DNA from: Clostridium sp. SM-530-WT-3G
GTDB taxonomy: Bacteria > Bacillota > Clostridia > Clostridiales > Clostridiaceae
Direction of reading: 5' to 3'
DNA length: 63,528 bases
NCBI RefSeq assembly: GCF_012843905.1
Contig: NZ_JABAGC010000014.1
Span: 1 to 63,528, forward strand
The position numbers were made by a program, and so were the translations under genes. Below the pieces are notes generated by a model, which was given only the letters and a program-made list of their open reading frames with translations, searched no databases and had not been told where the DNA came from. Positions 38,504 through 48,763 of this stretch are shown piece by piece. Position 1 is the stretch's first letter, and each line of letters opens with the position of its first letter.

Positions 38504-39166
38504 CTAATTTTCTGCAGATTCAATATTCCATTGTATGTCTGCATAATCATCACTTATGCAATATATTCCATTCAACATATCAATCCAATAATTATTTTTA
38601 ATTATTTTCTTTTCCTTATCTTTATCCGAACATCCTTTTAACTTTTCAGCATCAAACTCATTAAAATAATCATATATCTTTTTAGACATTTCATCCATAG
38701 CCTCAAAACACATTAAATTATCATCTTTTAATATGAGTTTACTTTTTTCATTCTTCATTTCTTTTGTTAATGTTGAATACATATACTCTTTTATCTTTCC
38801 ATTAATATCATTTTGAATTATTTTATTTGTATCAATTTTTTTTGATAATAAAGTAATGGAATTATCTTTATACTCACTATATTGCTGCCATAATTCAATA
38901 ATATCAGAAGACATTACATCGTAATTCTTATATAATTTTAATATTTCTTCATTTCTTATATTTTTACTATCGATACTTTTATTTAATATCTCCATATTAC
39001 TTTCGTTTCTTTGTTTAATATCTTGAATTTTAATATATGATTCCTGTCCAATTCTATATTTATAATTTTCAATCTTATATATACTATATATATTGCCTAC
39101 TATACTCACAATTAATATACATATTAGTCCAGTAATGATATCAGATTTCTTTAGTTTTTTCCACAA
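38504..39166 (-). CDS. Membrane-anchored coiled-coil protein of unknown function
   Basis: 220 residues. One N-terminal transmembrane helix (about 9-29, DIITGLICILIVSIVGNIYSI) after a KKLKK positive patch, then a long polar, helix-rich outside domain with many Lys, Glu and Asn. No family is recognised. Four cysteines lie outside the membrane segment. Preceded by GGGGGAG. Monocistronic, convergent with the HesB-like gene. Confidence 0.6.
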   Translation of the reverse strand: MWKKLKKSDIITGLICILIVSIVGNIYSIYKIENYKYRIGQESYIKIQDIKQRNESNMEILNKSIDSKNIRNEEILKLYKNYDVMSSDIIELWQQYSEYKDNSITLLSKKIDTNKIIQNDINGKIKEYMYSTLTKEMKNEKSKLILKDDNLMCFEAMDEMSKKIYDYFNEFDAEKLKGCSDKDKEKKIIKNNYWIDMLNGIYCISDDYADIQWNIESAEN

Positions 39167-39318
39167 ATAGTAACTCCCCCTTTTGTCTCATATATTTTAT
39201 CATAACCAATTATCTTTGCATATTTTATTTTACAATAAACTTACTTTTGCGATTATACATATAAATACTTAATAGAATTATATTTATACTGCCTTCTATA
39301 TTAATCTTCTTTATCTAA

Positions 39319-39354
39319 ATAAAAAATCTATGTTTAAGTATAACCTAAACATAG
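39319..39354 (-). terminator. Terminator of the small alarmone synthetase gene
   Basis: Minus strand CTATGTTTA (39354-39346) / TAAACATAG (39336-39328), then ATTTTTT. Starts nine bases past the stop codon. Confidence 0.75.
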
Positions 39355-39362
39355 TTTTATAA

Positions 39363-40154
39363 TTAATCCTGATATTTTTCAATTTCTCTTTTAACTGAAA
39401 ATAGAAGACTATTAAGCTCCCATACTTCTCCTTCTTCTATTAACTTGTTTAATGTTTTTTGATATCTTGCAGCTTCTGCTTCTTTACCTAATGATATTAA
39501 CGTTAATAAAGAATTCATTATATTCGAAATCAGATGTGATTTTACTTCAAATAACTTTTGAGCATCCTTGATTTCGTCCTTTATTTCTAACATTTCTTCA
39601 TCAAGTCTAAATGCTGCATCTGCAGAAAGCTTAAGTTTTTCTTTTAACTTTTCTGGTATATGTTGCTTATATTTATAATTTAGCGAATGTTCTATAGTTG
39701 CCCAGAAATTCATTGCCAGTGTTCTTATTTGGAACTCAGCTAAAATTTCTACAGGGCCTTCAGCCATATTAACAGGATATTTAATTATCATATGATAACT
39801 TCTATAGCCACTTTCTTTTACATTTCTTACATAATCCTTTTCATAAAGAATCTGCATATCTTTTCTTCCTCTAAGAAGCTCTACAACAGTGTCTATATCA
39901 TCAACAAACTGACACATTATTCTTATTCCAGCGATATCTTCAAGTTCATACCTCACTCTTTCTAAAGGTATTTCAAATTTATTGGCTTTTTCAAGCATAC
40001 TTGAAACTTCTTTAACTCTTCCTGTCACGAACTCAATTGGAGAATATTCATTTTTTCTTCTATACTCTTTTCTGATTGACCTTAATTTAACTTTCAGCTC
40101 ATCAACCGCTTGTTCATAAGGCATCAAAAAATTCTTCCAATCATTAATTGCCAT
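39363..40154 (-). CDS. relQ: Small alarmone synthetase (RelQ/YjbM-like GTP pyrophosphokinase)
   Basis: 263 residues. Contains only the RelA/SpoT synthetase domain (about 30-210): LEDIAGIRIMCQFVDDI, ESGYRSYHMIIKYP and EFQIRTLAMNFWATIEHSLNYKY. There is no HD hydrolase, TGS or ACT domain. Expected to make (p)ppGpp from GTP/GDP and ATP. The frame begins at a GTG (40163) inside the ribosome binding site; the ATG at 40154 after GGGTGG is the better start. Confidence 0.88.
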   Translation of the reverse strand: MAINDWKNFLMPYEQAVDELKVKLRSIRKEYRRKNEYSPIEFVTGRVKEVSSMLEKANKFEIPLERVRYELEDIAGIRIMCQFVDDIDTVVELLRGRKDMQILYEKDYVRNVKESGYRSYHMIIKYPVNMAEGPVEILAEFQIRTLAMNFWATIEHSLNYKYKQHIPEKLKEKLKLSADAAFRLDEEMLEIKDEIKDAQKLFEVKSHLISNIMNSLLTLISLGKEAEAARYQKTLNKLIEEGEVWELNSLLFSVKREIEKYQD

Positions 40155-40299
40155 AGATACCACCCTTTATTAAATCATTCTCTATTTATTATACCAAAAA
40201 CTTTAATCTATGTATAATAATAAAATATAATAATCTTATATATCCATATGTGATATAATTTAAATATATATTTACATAACATTATTGAGGTAATTTAAT

Positions 40300-40971
40300 A
40301 TGAATAATGACGTGATTAACTACTTGTTTACTAAAACTGTAACATGCCCTGTATGTGATTCACAATTTACAACTAAAGTAGTAAAATCAAAATCTCCAAG
40401 AATCGAATCCAGGGATTCGGATTTTTTTATCCGCTACTCTTCAAAAGTAAATCCTTATTTTTATGATATTTGGATTTGTAATTCATGCGGTTATTCCGCC
40501 CAAAAATCTGATTTTGACACAATTAAAAATTATAGAAAAGAACTTGTTTTTAGTAATATTACACCTAAATGGAAAGCAAGAGAATATCCTATAATACTAG
40601 ATGAGAAACTTGCTATTGAAAGATACAAAATTGCTCTGTTAAATGCTATGTTAACTGATTCTCCAGATAGCACAAAAGCTATGCTTTCATTAAAAATAGC
40701 ATGGATGTTTAGACTTCTTGAAGATACTTCTCAAGAAAATATATTTTTAGGACAGGCACTTGAAGGTTTTACAGCTGCCTACTCAAAAGAAATCTTTCCT
40801 ATTTGTGGTCTACAAAGAGATTCTTTAATGTATCTACTTGGTGAACTAAATAGACGACTTGGTCATAATGATAAGGCTCTACTTTGGTTCTCAAAAACTA
40901 TAGTAAATACTAATGCTTCTTCTAGAATAAAGGAATTAGCTAGAACTGGTAAAGATTTAATCAATAAATAA
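40300..40971 (+). CDS. DUF2225 family zinc-binding protein
   Basis: 223 residues. N-terminal zinc-ribbon cysteines TCPVCDSQF and ICNSCGYSA (residues about 14-66), then a helical region with TPR character. Matches DUF2225, common in clostridia, function unknown. Start follows TTGAGG. Divergent from the alarmone synthetase, with a 136-bp gap. Confidence 0.78.
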   Translation: MNNDVINYLFTKTVTCPVCDSQFTTKVVKSKSPRIESRDSDFFIRYSSKVNPYFYDIWICNSCGYSAQKSDFDTIKNYRKELVFSNITPKWKAREYPIILDEKLAIERYKIALLNAMLTDSPDSTKAMLSLKIAWMFRLLEDTSQENIFLGQALEGFTAAYSKEIFPICGLQRDSLMYLLGELNRRLGHNDKALLWFSKTIVNTNASSRIKELARTGKDLINK

Positions 40972-40996
40972 TTATCAGAAACTAACTTAATATACA

Positions 40997-41033
40997 GAAT
41001 AAAAAGAGAGTTTTCCAAGCTCTCTTTTTATTC
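40997..41033. terminator. Bidirectional terminator between DUF2225 and xylanase genes
   Basis: Perfect 14-bp stem GAATAAAAAGAGAG (40997-41010) / CTCTCTTTTTATTC (41020-41033) with a nine-base loop, placed between convergent stop codons (40971 and 41041). Confidence 0.85.
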
Positions 41034-41040
41034 TTAACTA

Positions 41041-43818
41041 TTAATCAACTAATTTAATATTACCAACATTGCTCACTGTTGACCATGTCATTCCTGTTGG
41101 ATCTGACCACATAGTAACCCCAATTCTCTTTCCATCTTCAGCATTATTAACTTGAGCATCAAATCCTAAGAATTGATTTACAGCAGCTTTATTTTGTAAA
41201 GGAATAGCAACTTCTACAATATATCCATCACCAGTAACTTTAGTTGCTGATTTGAATTTATCCATGTTTCTATTTCCTCCACCACTTTGTTTATTTTCAA
41301 AATTAACTCTGTACTGAGCATCATCTCCATCATATGAAGGTGTTCTGGCATTATTTTCATCAATAAATACTTCAACTGAATCTTGTTCATGATCCTTATC
41401 ACTATCTTTATTTAAATTACTATCTTTTACTTCTAATAATGCATATAGATAATTTTCATCCCATAAAGTTCTTACTTTAGCTTTAGCTGCATCAGAACCT
41501 TCTACTTTTAAATCTGTATTAAATGAGTTAGCTGTATTCCAAACTTCATCTATTTCTCCATCCATATTTGGAGTTCCTTTTTTAGCTTCAACATATTTTA
41601 CTTTACCATCTAATTGAATTTGGCCAAAGTTCTTTACTTCTGGAGCAATACCTGAATAATCATTCCATACTACAGTAGAATTTAAACCATTGCTATCTTG
41701 GTCTTCTACCTTAATATCAAAGCCTATTTTACCGCCTATTTCAGGATTAAAATCCTTAATTTCTTTTAAAGGAAGTTTCCATTGAACTTCATATCCATCA
41801 TTATCAGATTTACATTTAGCAGATTCAGAATTAGAACCATCATTTCTACCTACATTATATTTTATTGCTCCGCCATTTCCATTATCAACATAGAAAGTAA
41901 CTGAATCTTTATCACTTACAGTTTTATCTTTAACATTTGCTAAAACGTATAAGTTATCTTTATCCCACATAGTCTTAACTTTAGCTGTAGCACCATCAGT
42001 ATTTTCTATAAATGTATTAACATCAAAAGCCTTAACCATAGACCATTTACTATCGGCATTTTCAGCTATTTTAGGAGTATCATTTATAGCTTTTACTGAT
42101 TGTTTATATATATCTACTTTAGATGGATCTACTAAAGCATAATAAGCAGGTTTTGCATTTAAATCTCTATCAAAAAGCATAGGTGCATCTAATCTATTAT
42201 GAACTGGGAAGTTATCTAACCATGTATCATCATCAGAGTTCCCCCATAACATAACTAAATCTAAGTTACCTTGTTTTTTCTCTTCTTTAAATACGTCAAA
42301 TAATCTCTTATATTGTGCTGCTTGTTGAGCTAAAATTTCTTTTGTTGGTTCTTTCATTTGTTCTCCAGAACCGCTGTACATAGACATATCCATTTCAGTT
42401 ACTTGAAGCACAAAGTCTCCATCCTTCTTAAATTCCTTTAAGCTTGCTAGCTTATCCATATTTTCCTTCACTACTTGTGCATCAGGACTATACATAGATA
42501 CATGCATTTGTAATCCTATTCCATCAATAGGTACTCCTTTTTGTAATAATCTCTTTACAAGGTTGTACATTTCGTCTGTCTTTCTCTTGCTTGATTCTAA
42601 TCCATAATCATTAATTATTAATTTACCTTTTGGATTAGCTTCTTTAGCATATCTAAATGCTAATTCAATGAAATCATCATCATATCCATCACCATCTACA
42701 TCCCCTATAATAGATGCCCATTTTGAGTTTTCATCATTACGCCTTAATCCTTCCTTATCAGATAAAACTTCATTTACAACATCCCAATAATCAACATCAT
42801 CTTTATAATGGTTTACTACTGTACTAATATGTGTTTTCATTCTTTCCATTAATAATTCTCTTGATGCTGGTTTTTCTGGATTATTTTTATCTTGGAAGAA
42901 CCAGTCTGGAACTTGACTGTGCCAAAGTAAAGTGTGGCCCCTAAAAATCATATTATTTTCTTTAGCATAATCACGAAGGATGTCTGCATCATTCCAATAA
43001 AAATTTCCTTCTGTTGGCTGAAGAGCATCTACTTTCATGCAGTTTCCACCAACTATTGCATTATACTGATGTGCAATAAATTCTGGATGTATATCATCAT
43101 ATAATAGATCTGGATATATTGCTGCTCCTATTGGAAAGTAATCTTTATATTGATCACTTATTGATTTTAAGTTTCTTTGAAAGTCCTTTTCTGGCATATC
43201 ACACTTTTCTACAGTAACACCATCTATATAGAAATCAACTTTATCACTATCTTCTGTTTGATCTTTTGGTTTATAAGCCATTTCTATATCCATTGCATAT
43301 TTAGTAACAATATCTCTCTTAGGAATTCTATAATCACCTTCAATCTTAGCCCATTTTCCTTTTTCAGCTGTAACACTTCCTATTGTTACATATTTAGTAC
43401 TTTCATTGACTTCATTTTGGAATTGTAAGTTAAAAGTTTGTTTATCTAATCCTTTTGGATCATCATACATTACATATGCAGTAAAATGATAAGCTTGCCC
43501 TTTTTCAAGAATATCAGTAAAATCTATCATTGGCCCATGCCATGTTTCTTCTCTATTAGTTATCTTTAATGATTTTGTTCCATCTTTATATTTTGATGAA
43601 TCAACTACTATATCTGCGTTTCTTCCTGTCCAGTTATCTAAATCGTTTTCAAAAGACTGGAAATAAACAGCCTTTGAATTATCTTTTGTTTCAACACTTG
43701 AATCCTTACTATTATCAGTTGCTGCTAAAACCTTCCCCTGAGTAGTTATTGTACTACTTGCTATAATTACTGCTGCCATAATACTTAAAAGTTTAAGATG
43801 TTTTCTGTTTCTAATCAT
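41041..43818 (-). CDS. Secreted GH10 endo-xylanase with CBM22-like and two CBM9 modules
   Basis: 925 residues. Signal peptide (about 1-33, hydrophobic LLSIMAAVIIASSTI, cleavage near VLA-A). A carbohydrate-binding CBM22/CBM4_9-like module (about 48-205) precedes the GH10 TIM barrel (about 212-570), with acid/base Glu350 in DVVNEV and nucleophile Glu475 in QVTEMDM. Two CBM9-type modules follow (about 590-745 and 757-925). No dockerin, SLH or sortase signal, so probably released. A DVDGDGYDDD segment (373-382) inserted in the barrel looks like an EF-hand calcium loop. Lies 154 bp after GH43, as the last gene of the permease-GH8-GH43 row. Confidence 0.94.
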   Translation of the reverse strand: MIRNRKHLKLLSIMAAVIIASSTITTQGKVLAATDNSKDSSVETKDNSKAVYFQSFENDLDNWTGRNADIVVDSSKYKDGTKSLKITNREETWHGPMIDFTDILEKGQAYHFTAYVMYDDPKGLDKQTFNLQFQNEVNESTKYVTIGSVTAEKGKWAKIEGDYRIPKRDIVTKYAMDIEMAYKPKDQTEDSDKVDFYIDGVTVEKCDMPEKDFQRNLKSISDQYKDYFPIGAAIYPDLLYDDIHPEFIAHQYNAIVGGNCMKVDALQPTEGNFYWNDADILRDYAKENNMIFRGHTLLWHSQVPDWFFQDKNNPEKPASRELLMERMKTHISTVVNHYKDDVDYWDVVNEVLSDKEGLRRNDENSKWASIIGDVDGDGYDDDFIELAFRYAKEANPKGKLIINDYGLESSKRKTDEMYNLVKRLLQKGVPIDGIGLQMHVSMYSPDAQVVKENMDKLASLKEFKKDGDFVLQVTEMDMSMYSGSGEQMKEPTKEILAQQAAQYKRLFDVFKEEKKQGNLDLVMLWGNSDDDTWLDNFPVHNRLDAPMLFDRDLNAKPAYYALVDPSKVDIYKQSVKAINDTPKIAENADSKWSMVKAFDVNTFIENTDGATAKVKTMWDKDNLYVLANVKDKTVSDKDSVTFYVDNGNGGAIKYNVGRNDGSNSESAKCKSDNDGYEVQWKLPLKEIKDFNPEIGGKIGFDIKVEDQDSNGLNSTVVWNDYSGIAPEVKNFGQIQLDGKVKYVEAKKGTPNMDGEIDEVWNTANSFNTDLKVEGSDAAKAKVRTLWDENYLYALLEVKDSNLNKDSDKDHEQDSVEVFIDENNARTPSYDGDDAQYRVNFENKQSGGGNRNMDKFKSATKVTGDGYIVEVAIPLQNKAAVNQFLGFDAQVNNAEDGKRIGVTMWSDPTGMTWSTVSNVGNIKLVD

Positions 43819-43972
43819 TCCTATTACTCCTTTTATAATAAATTATAGTTAAAGATATTAATTAATACTTTAACTTTATTTGACTCATTAATAGTTTAAT
43901 TAAAATAGAATATCAGTAATTATGAATTTTATTGCATATATCCTTTAACTAATAGTACTTATATTGTTACGA

Positions 43973-45517
43973 TTATAATCTTGAATAATTTAAATATAGA
44001 AAATCAGCATAATTACTGCTTTCATTTCCATTGCTAGATGCAAACATTCCTAAAGTACATCCTACAAATCCACCTGCAGTTTCTGTACTTAAAAATCTGC
44101 TGTCAACACCTTTAACTAATTCCTTATACTCTTCTCCGTCTAAGCTATAATAGAAATCTAGCTTTTGATTTCTTCCTATGATTTTCAAAAATAATCGTTT
44201 TGAAATTATATCAATTTTAGATATAACTTCATCATTTGAATCCTTAGTTGTTACTAATCTCAATATATTTTTATCTAGATTTTTAGTATATTCATATCTC
44301 AGATTATACTGGTTATTTTGAATTATTGCTAAACCAGCGCTTTCACCATTAAATTTAGGTTCAAACTCCATCATTGTTGTTAGCACATATTCATAGCTAT
44401 CTTGCCTTATTCCAATATAACTTGGGCTACATAAATCTTTTATTGTATCCTTTGATAGATTAAGTCTTAAGAAGCCTTCTCTTGCCTCTAATGAATACAT
44501 ACTTTCATCTGGATTACGTAATCTTAAAAATCTATCATCTAGTTTATTTCCGTAAAAATGAAATGATGTACCTCTTTCTTCAAACTTATATTCTTCTAAT
44601 GTAGTATTTCCTTCAAGTTCTATTTTTCCTATGCCTTCGTTAACAACAGGCCAACCATCCTGCCATGTTACCTTAGCTAAGAAAGTTTCTCTTCCAGTAT
44701 TGCAATGATCCTGACACTTTCTAACTCCAAGCATAACCATATACCATTCACCATCTTTAGCTTCTACTAAATCTGCATGGCCTATATATTGTATTGGATA
44801 TTTATTTCCTAAATGTCTATGAGTTAATATTGGATTTGCTTTACATCCTTCGAATCTATCAAAGAGAGTTTTACTTCTTGCTATCATAACGCTATGTTCA
44901 TAAGCAGTTCCACCTTCTGCTATCATTAAATAATAATAGCCATCCTTTTTATATAAATGTGGTCCCTCTGCCCATACAGAATCTCTTAATGCTCCATTCC
45001 ATATAGCATAGCTTTCTCCAACTAACTGCATTTTTTCTAAATCAAGTTCTTGAACCCATATTTCATTATCTCCATAATATTTAGGTCCTTCACTTCGATC
45101 ACGTGTCCCTACATAATATGCTTTTCCATCATCATCGAAAAATAGACTTGGATCGATACCTTGAGCCCCTTCTAAGATATATGGATCTGACCATGGTCCT
45201 TTAGGATCTTTAGCTGTAACTATAAAGTTACCGTAGTGAGGTATATTAGTTGTTATTAAATAATATGTTCCATTATTATATCTTAATGTAGGCGCATATA
45301 CTCCTGCTGAATGTCCTATTTTATCTAAATTTAATTGAGAACATCTAGAGAAAACGTTCCCTATCTGTTCCCAATTAGCTAAATCTTTACTATGAAAAAT
45401 AGGTACACCAGGAAAATAAGCAAAAGTTGAATTTACTAAATAGAAATCATCTCCTACCGCACATATGGACGGATCTGGATAAAATCCTCTTAGTATTGGA
45501 TTTTTGAATTCAGCCAT
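43973..45517 (-). CDS. GH43 beta-xylosidase
   Basis: 514 residues, no signal peptide, so cytoplasmic. Five-bladed propeller of GH43 with the base Asp in GFYPDPSIC, the pKa-tuning Asp in QGIDPSLFFDDDG and the acid Glu in VWAEGPHLYK. The C-terminal about 190 residues form the beta-sandwich (GH43_C2/DUF1349-like) found in xylosidases. The frame opens at 45562, but the ATG at 45517 follows GAGGTGA. Starts 19 bp after the GH8 gene; releases xylose from imported oligosaccharides. Confidence 0.92.
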   Translation of the reverse strand: MAEFKNPILRGFYPDPSICAVGDDFYLVNSTFAYFPGVPIFHSKDLANWEQIGNVFSRCSQLNLDKIGHSAGVYAPTLRYNNGTYYLITTNIPHYGNFIVTAKDPKGPWSDPYILEGAQGIDPSLFFDDDGKAYYVGTRDRSEGPKYYGDNEIWVQELDLEKMQLVGESYAIWNGALRDSVWAEGPHLYKKDGYYYLMIAEGGTAYEHSVMIARSKTLFDRFEGCKANPILTHRHLGNKYPIQYIGHADLVEAKDGEWYMVMLGVRKCQDHCNTGRETFLAKVTWQDGWPVVNEGIGKIELEGNTTLEEYKFEERGTSFHFYGNKLDDRFLRLRNPDESMYSLEAREGFLRLNLSKDTIKDLCSPSYIGIRQDSYEYVLTTMMEFEPKFNGESAGLAIIQNNQYNLRYEYTKNLDKNILRLVTTKDSNDEVISKIDIISKRLFLKIIGRNQKLDFYYSLDGEEYKELVKGVDSRFLSTETAGGFVGCTLGMFASSNGNESSNYADFLYLNYSRL

Positions 45518-45536
45518 ATTTTCACCTCGTATAATA

Positions 45537-46664
45537 CTATTTCCAAATCTTATATTTCCCACTTAATGCAAGAAAAGCAAATAAGTAAAGACAATTATCA
45601 TAATATCTCCTATTTCCTGTTCTTAATGGAGTATTCCAGAGCTTTCTTACACACTCTTCTCTATTATTCCCCTTGCTTGCTGCAAGTGATGCCATTGCAT
45701 TTGTTGCTATTATAGCAATTGGATGCATGGCCTTTTCATTAATTATAGTTCCATCTATTTCATATACTAAATCATCTTTATCTTTAACTGTTTTACAGAA
45801 GAATTTCTGAATCTTATCTACTATATCGGTTTCAAAGTTATCATTTCCAAACCATTCATAAGATAAGCCTAAATTAGCAGCCACTCTATACGAATCACTA
45901 TAATATCTTTCTCTGTTGTCATATTTAAATGGACTTCCATCATAGAAAGAATATTCTGGTGCTAACCCAGTTTGGCTATGGCAGGCTTTTTTTAAGTATT
46001 CTTTACTATTTTCAGCTGCCTCTTTCCAAAATTCTTTATCTTCTTCATTACACCACAAAGCAAACAATTGATAAAAATGCGGTAAATGATATGATGGATC
46101 TGTCATTTCAAGACCTGGAACAAATTTTATAAGCTTATTTTCTTTATTCCACATAGGTTGTCCATTCTCTTTCTCTCCCTTATGAATGCAGGTAGATAGC
46201 AACTCTCTAGCTTCTTTTGAATAATTATATATTCCTTCTCCATCTCCCCATCTATGAGATGCAAAGAACAGAGCTAAAGCAAAATATTCTTCTCCATCTG
46301 GCGCAGGTCCATCTGCATTTTTAGTTCCATCTAACTGTACTGACCACGCAAAATAACCTTTATTAATTCCCTCTTCTAAATACATATATTTTTTTGCAAA
46401 ATTCCAAAGAGAATCAAATTCTTTTTTCATATTATTCTGTACACACATCATCATTCCATATGACATACCTTCAGTTCTAGCATCGTTATTTCCAGTATCT
46501 ACTATACATGCTGTTTCATCATCTAATATGTGATATATACACTCATCTTTTGTTCCATAAAACAAAGTATCATATATCAGCTTTAATTTATTTTCTATTT
46601 CATACTCTGTATATCCATATTCTTTAAATACATTAGAATACTTTGATGTTTCAAATGCATTCAT
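45537..46664 (-). CDS. GH8 reducing-end xylose-releasing exo-oligoxylanase
   Basis: 375 residues, no signal peptide. GH8 fold; the acid Glu lies in DARTEGMSYGMM and the base Asp in YYSDSYRVA. It resembles the Bacillus halodurans enzyme that takes xylose off the reducing end of xylo-oligosaccharides (EC 3.2.1.156). Its neighbours (oligosaccharide permeases and GH43) fit that role better than cellulase or chitosanase activity. Start follows TAGGAGCTGGAGCT. Confidence 0.88.
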   Translation of the reverse strand: MNAFETSKYSNVFKEYGYTEYEIENKLKLIYDTLFYGTKDECIYHILDDETACIVDTGNNDARTEGMSYGMMMCVQNNMKKEFDSLWNFAKKYMYLEEGINKGYFAWSVQLDGTKNADGPAPDGEEYFALALFFASHRWGDGEGIYNYSKEARELLSTCIHKGEKENGQPMWNKENKLIKFVPGLEMTDPSYHLPHFYQLFALWCNEEDKEFWKEAAENSKEYLKKACHSQTGLAPEYSFYDGSPFKYDNRERYYSDSYRVAANLGLSYEWFGNDNFETDIVDKIQKFFCKTVKDKDDLVYEIDGTIINEKAMHPIAIIATNAMASLAASKGNNREECVRKLWNTPLRTGNRRYYDNCLYLFAFLALSGKYKIWK

Positions 46665-46707
46665 AGCTCCAGCTCCTATTCTATAACATACTTTTTATAT
46701 TAATATA

Positions 46708-47610
46708 TCATTCTTTAACTCCACCAATTGTAAGACCTGTAACAAAGTATCTTTGTAAGAATGGGTAAAGACAAACTATAGGTAAAGCTGTAACTATTGT
46801 AATTGCTGCACGGATTGATGTTGGTGTTACCATAGCTGCATTAGCTGAATTCTTCATTACTTCAGCACTTGTACCTTGAGTTGTTGTTGATGATAACAAT
46901 TTCATAAGTTCGTATTGAAGAGTAGTTAAATTCTTATTAGCTGAACAATAAAGCATTGAATCAAACCATGCATTCCATTGTCCTACTGCTATAAATAATG
47001 CTACAGTTGCAAGTACTGGTTTACATAATGGTAATACTATCTGAACAAATATTCTAAATTCTCCTGCACCATCAATCTTGGCAGATTCAATTAAACTATC
47101 TGGAAGACCATTTATATAAGTTCTTATAACAATCATATTAAATGCGCTTACTAATCCTGGTAAAATATAAACCCAGAAATTATTTAATAAGTGTAATTCT
47201 TTAATTAAAATATATCCTGGAATCATACCTCCACTTACATACATTGTTAACACAAACATAAAGGATAATTGTTTATTGAAAATATAGTTTTTTCTACTAA
47301 GTACATAAGAAAGCATTGCTGTTAAAAATAATTGTAAAAATGTTGCTATTACTGTTCTACCTACAGAAACTATAGCAGCTTGTTTTAAATTTTGGTTTTG
47401 GAAAACAGTCATATAATTCTTCATTGTAAAGGATCTTGGCCATAAATGGATTCCACCTTTTACTGAGTCCATACCATCATTAAATGAAACTGCAATTGTA
47501 TTTAAAATTGGATACATAGTAACTATTAAGAATAGTATCATAAATATTGTTATACATGTATCTACTATAATATCTTCCCTTGTTCTCTTTAAAAACTTCT
47601 TATTACTCAT
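46708..47610 (-). CDS. Carbohydrate ABC transporter permease (LplC/YtcP type)
   Basis: 300 residues with six membrane helices and the EAA-type loop ESAKIDGAGEFRIFVQIVLPLCKPV near residue 190. CUT1 family, the second permease of xylo-oligosaccharide or aldouronate importers. 15 bp after its partner, 43 bp before GH8. No ATPase is encoded nearby, so a shared MsmX-type ATPase elsewhere is expected. Confidence 0.9.
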   Translation of the reverse strand: MSNKKFLKRTREDIIVDTCITIFMILFLIVTMYPILNTIAVSFNDGMDSVKGGIHLWPRSFTMKNYMTVFQNQNLKQAAIVSVGRTVIATFLQLFLTAMLSYVLSRKNYIFNKQLSFMFVLTMYVSGGMIPGYILIKELHLLNNFWVYILPGLVSAFNMIVIRTYINGLPDSLIESAKIDGAGEFRIFVQIVLPLCKPVLATVALFIAVGQWNAWFDSMLYCSANKNLTTLQYELMKLLSSTTTQGTSAEVMKNSANAAMVTPTSIRAAITIVTALPIVCLYPFLQRYFVTGLTIGGVKE

Positions 47611-47625
47611 ACAATATTCCCTCCC

Positions 47626-48591
47626 CTAGAATAATCTTTCTTCACCTGCAGCTTTTGCTATCTTATTAGCTATAAATATAAGCGCTACACTTACTATACT
47701 CTTAAATATACCTGCTGCTGTTGCTAATGAATAGTTATTTAATCCTATACCATATTTCAATACAAAAATATCAATTGTTTGAGATACCTCTTGTACTAAT
47801 CCATTTCCTAATAAATATTGAATTTCAAATCCAGCATTTAATATATTACCTACATTCATAATTAATAAAATGCATATTGTAGATTTGATTCCTGGTAATG
47901 TTACATGAAGTATTTTTTGAATTCTTCCTGCACCATCAATTTCTGCTGCTTCATATAAATCTGGATTTATTGCTGTTATAGAAGCTAGGTATATAATACT
48001 TCCCCATCCTACTTCTTTCCATACATTTGTAAGACCTACAATTCCCCAGAAATACTTAGGTTGAGCAAAGAAATTAATTGGCTGGCTTATAAAATGAAAC
48101 TTAAGTAATAATTCATTAATAATACCTGTTGAAGGTGAAAGAACTTCTGAAACTATTCCAGTTACAATAATCCAAGAAAGAAAATGTGGTAAATACGATA
48201 CTGTTTGAGTAAATTTTTTAAATAATACATTTTTAACTTCATTTAATAATAACGCAAATAATATTGAACACACAAAACTTAAAGTTAAATTAATTATACT
48301 CATACATAATGTATTTCTTAAGATTTTTAAAAAGTTGTCATCAGAAAATAAAAATTTGAATTGATATAATCCAACCCATGTTTGATCAAACAAGCTCTTA
48401 GCTGGATTAAATTTTTGAAATGCCATTAACCATCCAACTAATGGAGTGTAGCAAAATACTATTACATAAATTACAAATGGGATAGACATAAATATTAGAC
48501 TCTTTTGTTTTTTGGCTCTTTCAAGAAAACTTTTCTTTTGATTTACATTTACATTTAAATTTGTTACTTTTGTTTGTAAGTTTCCCTCCAT
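47626..48591 (-). CDS. Carbohydrate ABC transporter permease (LplB type)
   Basis: 321 residues, six membrane helices, EAA loop YEAAEIDGAGRIQKILHVTLPGIKS near residue 220. Partner of the permease at 46708-47610. First gene of the import/hydrolase operon; it has its own promoter region (48680-48830) separate from the binding-protein gene, which ends in a strong terminator. Confidence 0.9.
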   Translation of the reverse strand: MEGNLQTKVTNLNVNVNQKKSFLERAKKQKSLIFMSIPFVIYVIVFCYTPLVGWLMAFQKFNPAKSLFDQTWVGLYQFKFLFSDDNFLKILRNTLCMSIINLTLSFVCSILFALLLNEVKNVLFKKFTQTVSYLPHFLSWIIVTGIVSEVLSPSTGIINELLLKFHFISQPINFFAQPKYFWGIVGLTNVWKEVGWGSIIYLASITAINPDLYEAAEIDGAGRIQKILHVTLPGIKSTICILLIMNVGNILNAGFEIQYLLGNGLVQEVSQTIDIFVLKYGIGLNNYSLATAAGIFKSIVSVALIFIANKIAKAAGEERLF

Positions 48592-48687
48592 ACTAATAAC
48601 TCCCTTTCTAATTTTAAATTCTTATATTATATTTTAAAACCCAATAAATACATTAAATTTTTAATATTTAATTTAACCCCCTCGTAC

Positions 48688-48701
48688 TGTTTTCGTTTAC
48701 A
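48688..48701. promoter_or_regulatory. cre-like site upstream of the permease operon
   Basis: TGTTTTCGTTTACA on the plus strand, i.e. TGTAAACGAAAACA on the coding strand, matching the CcpA consensus. The identical 14-mer occurs at 50675-50688 before the binding-protein gene. Confidence 0.6.
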
Positions 48702-48763
48702 TTTAATGGGTGATTATGTATATAATCAATGCATAATTCCCAATGTCCCCCTTACAATATAAT

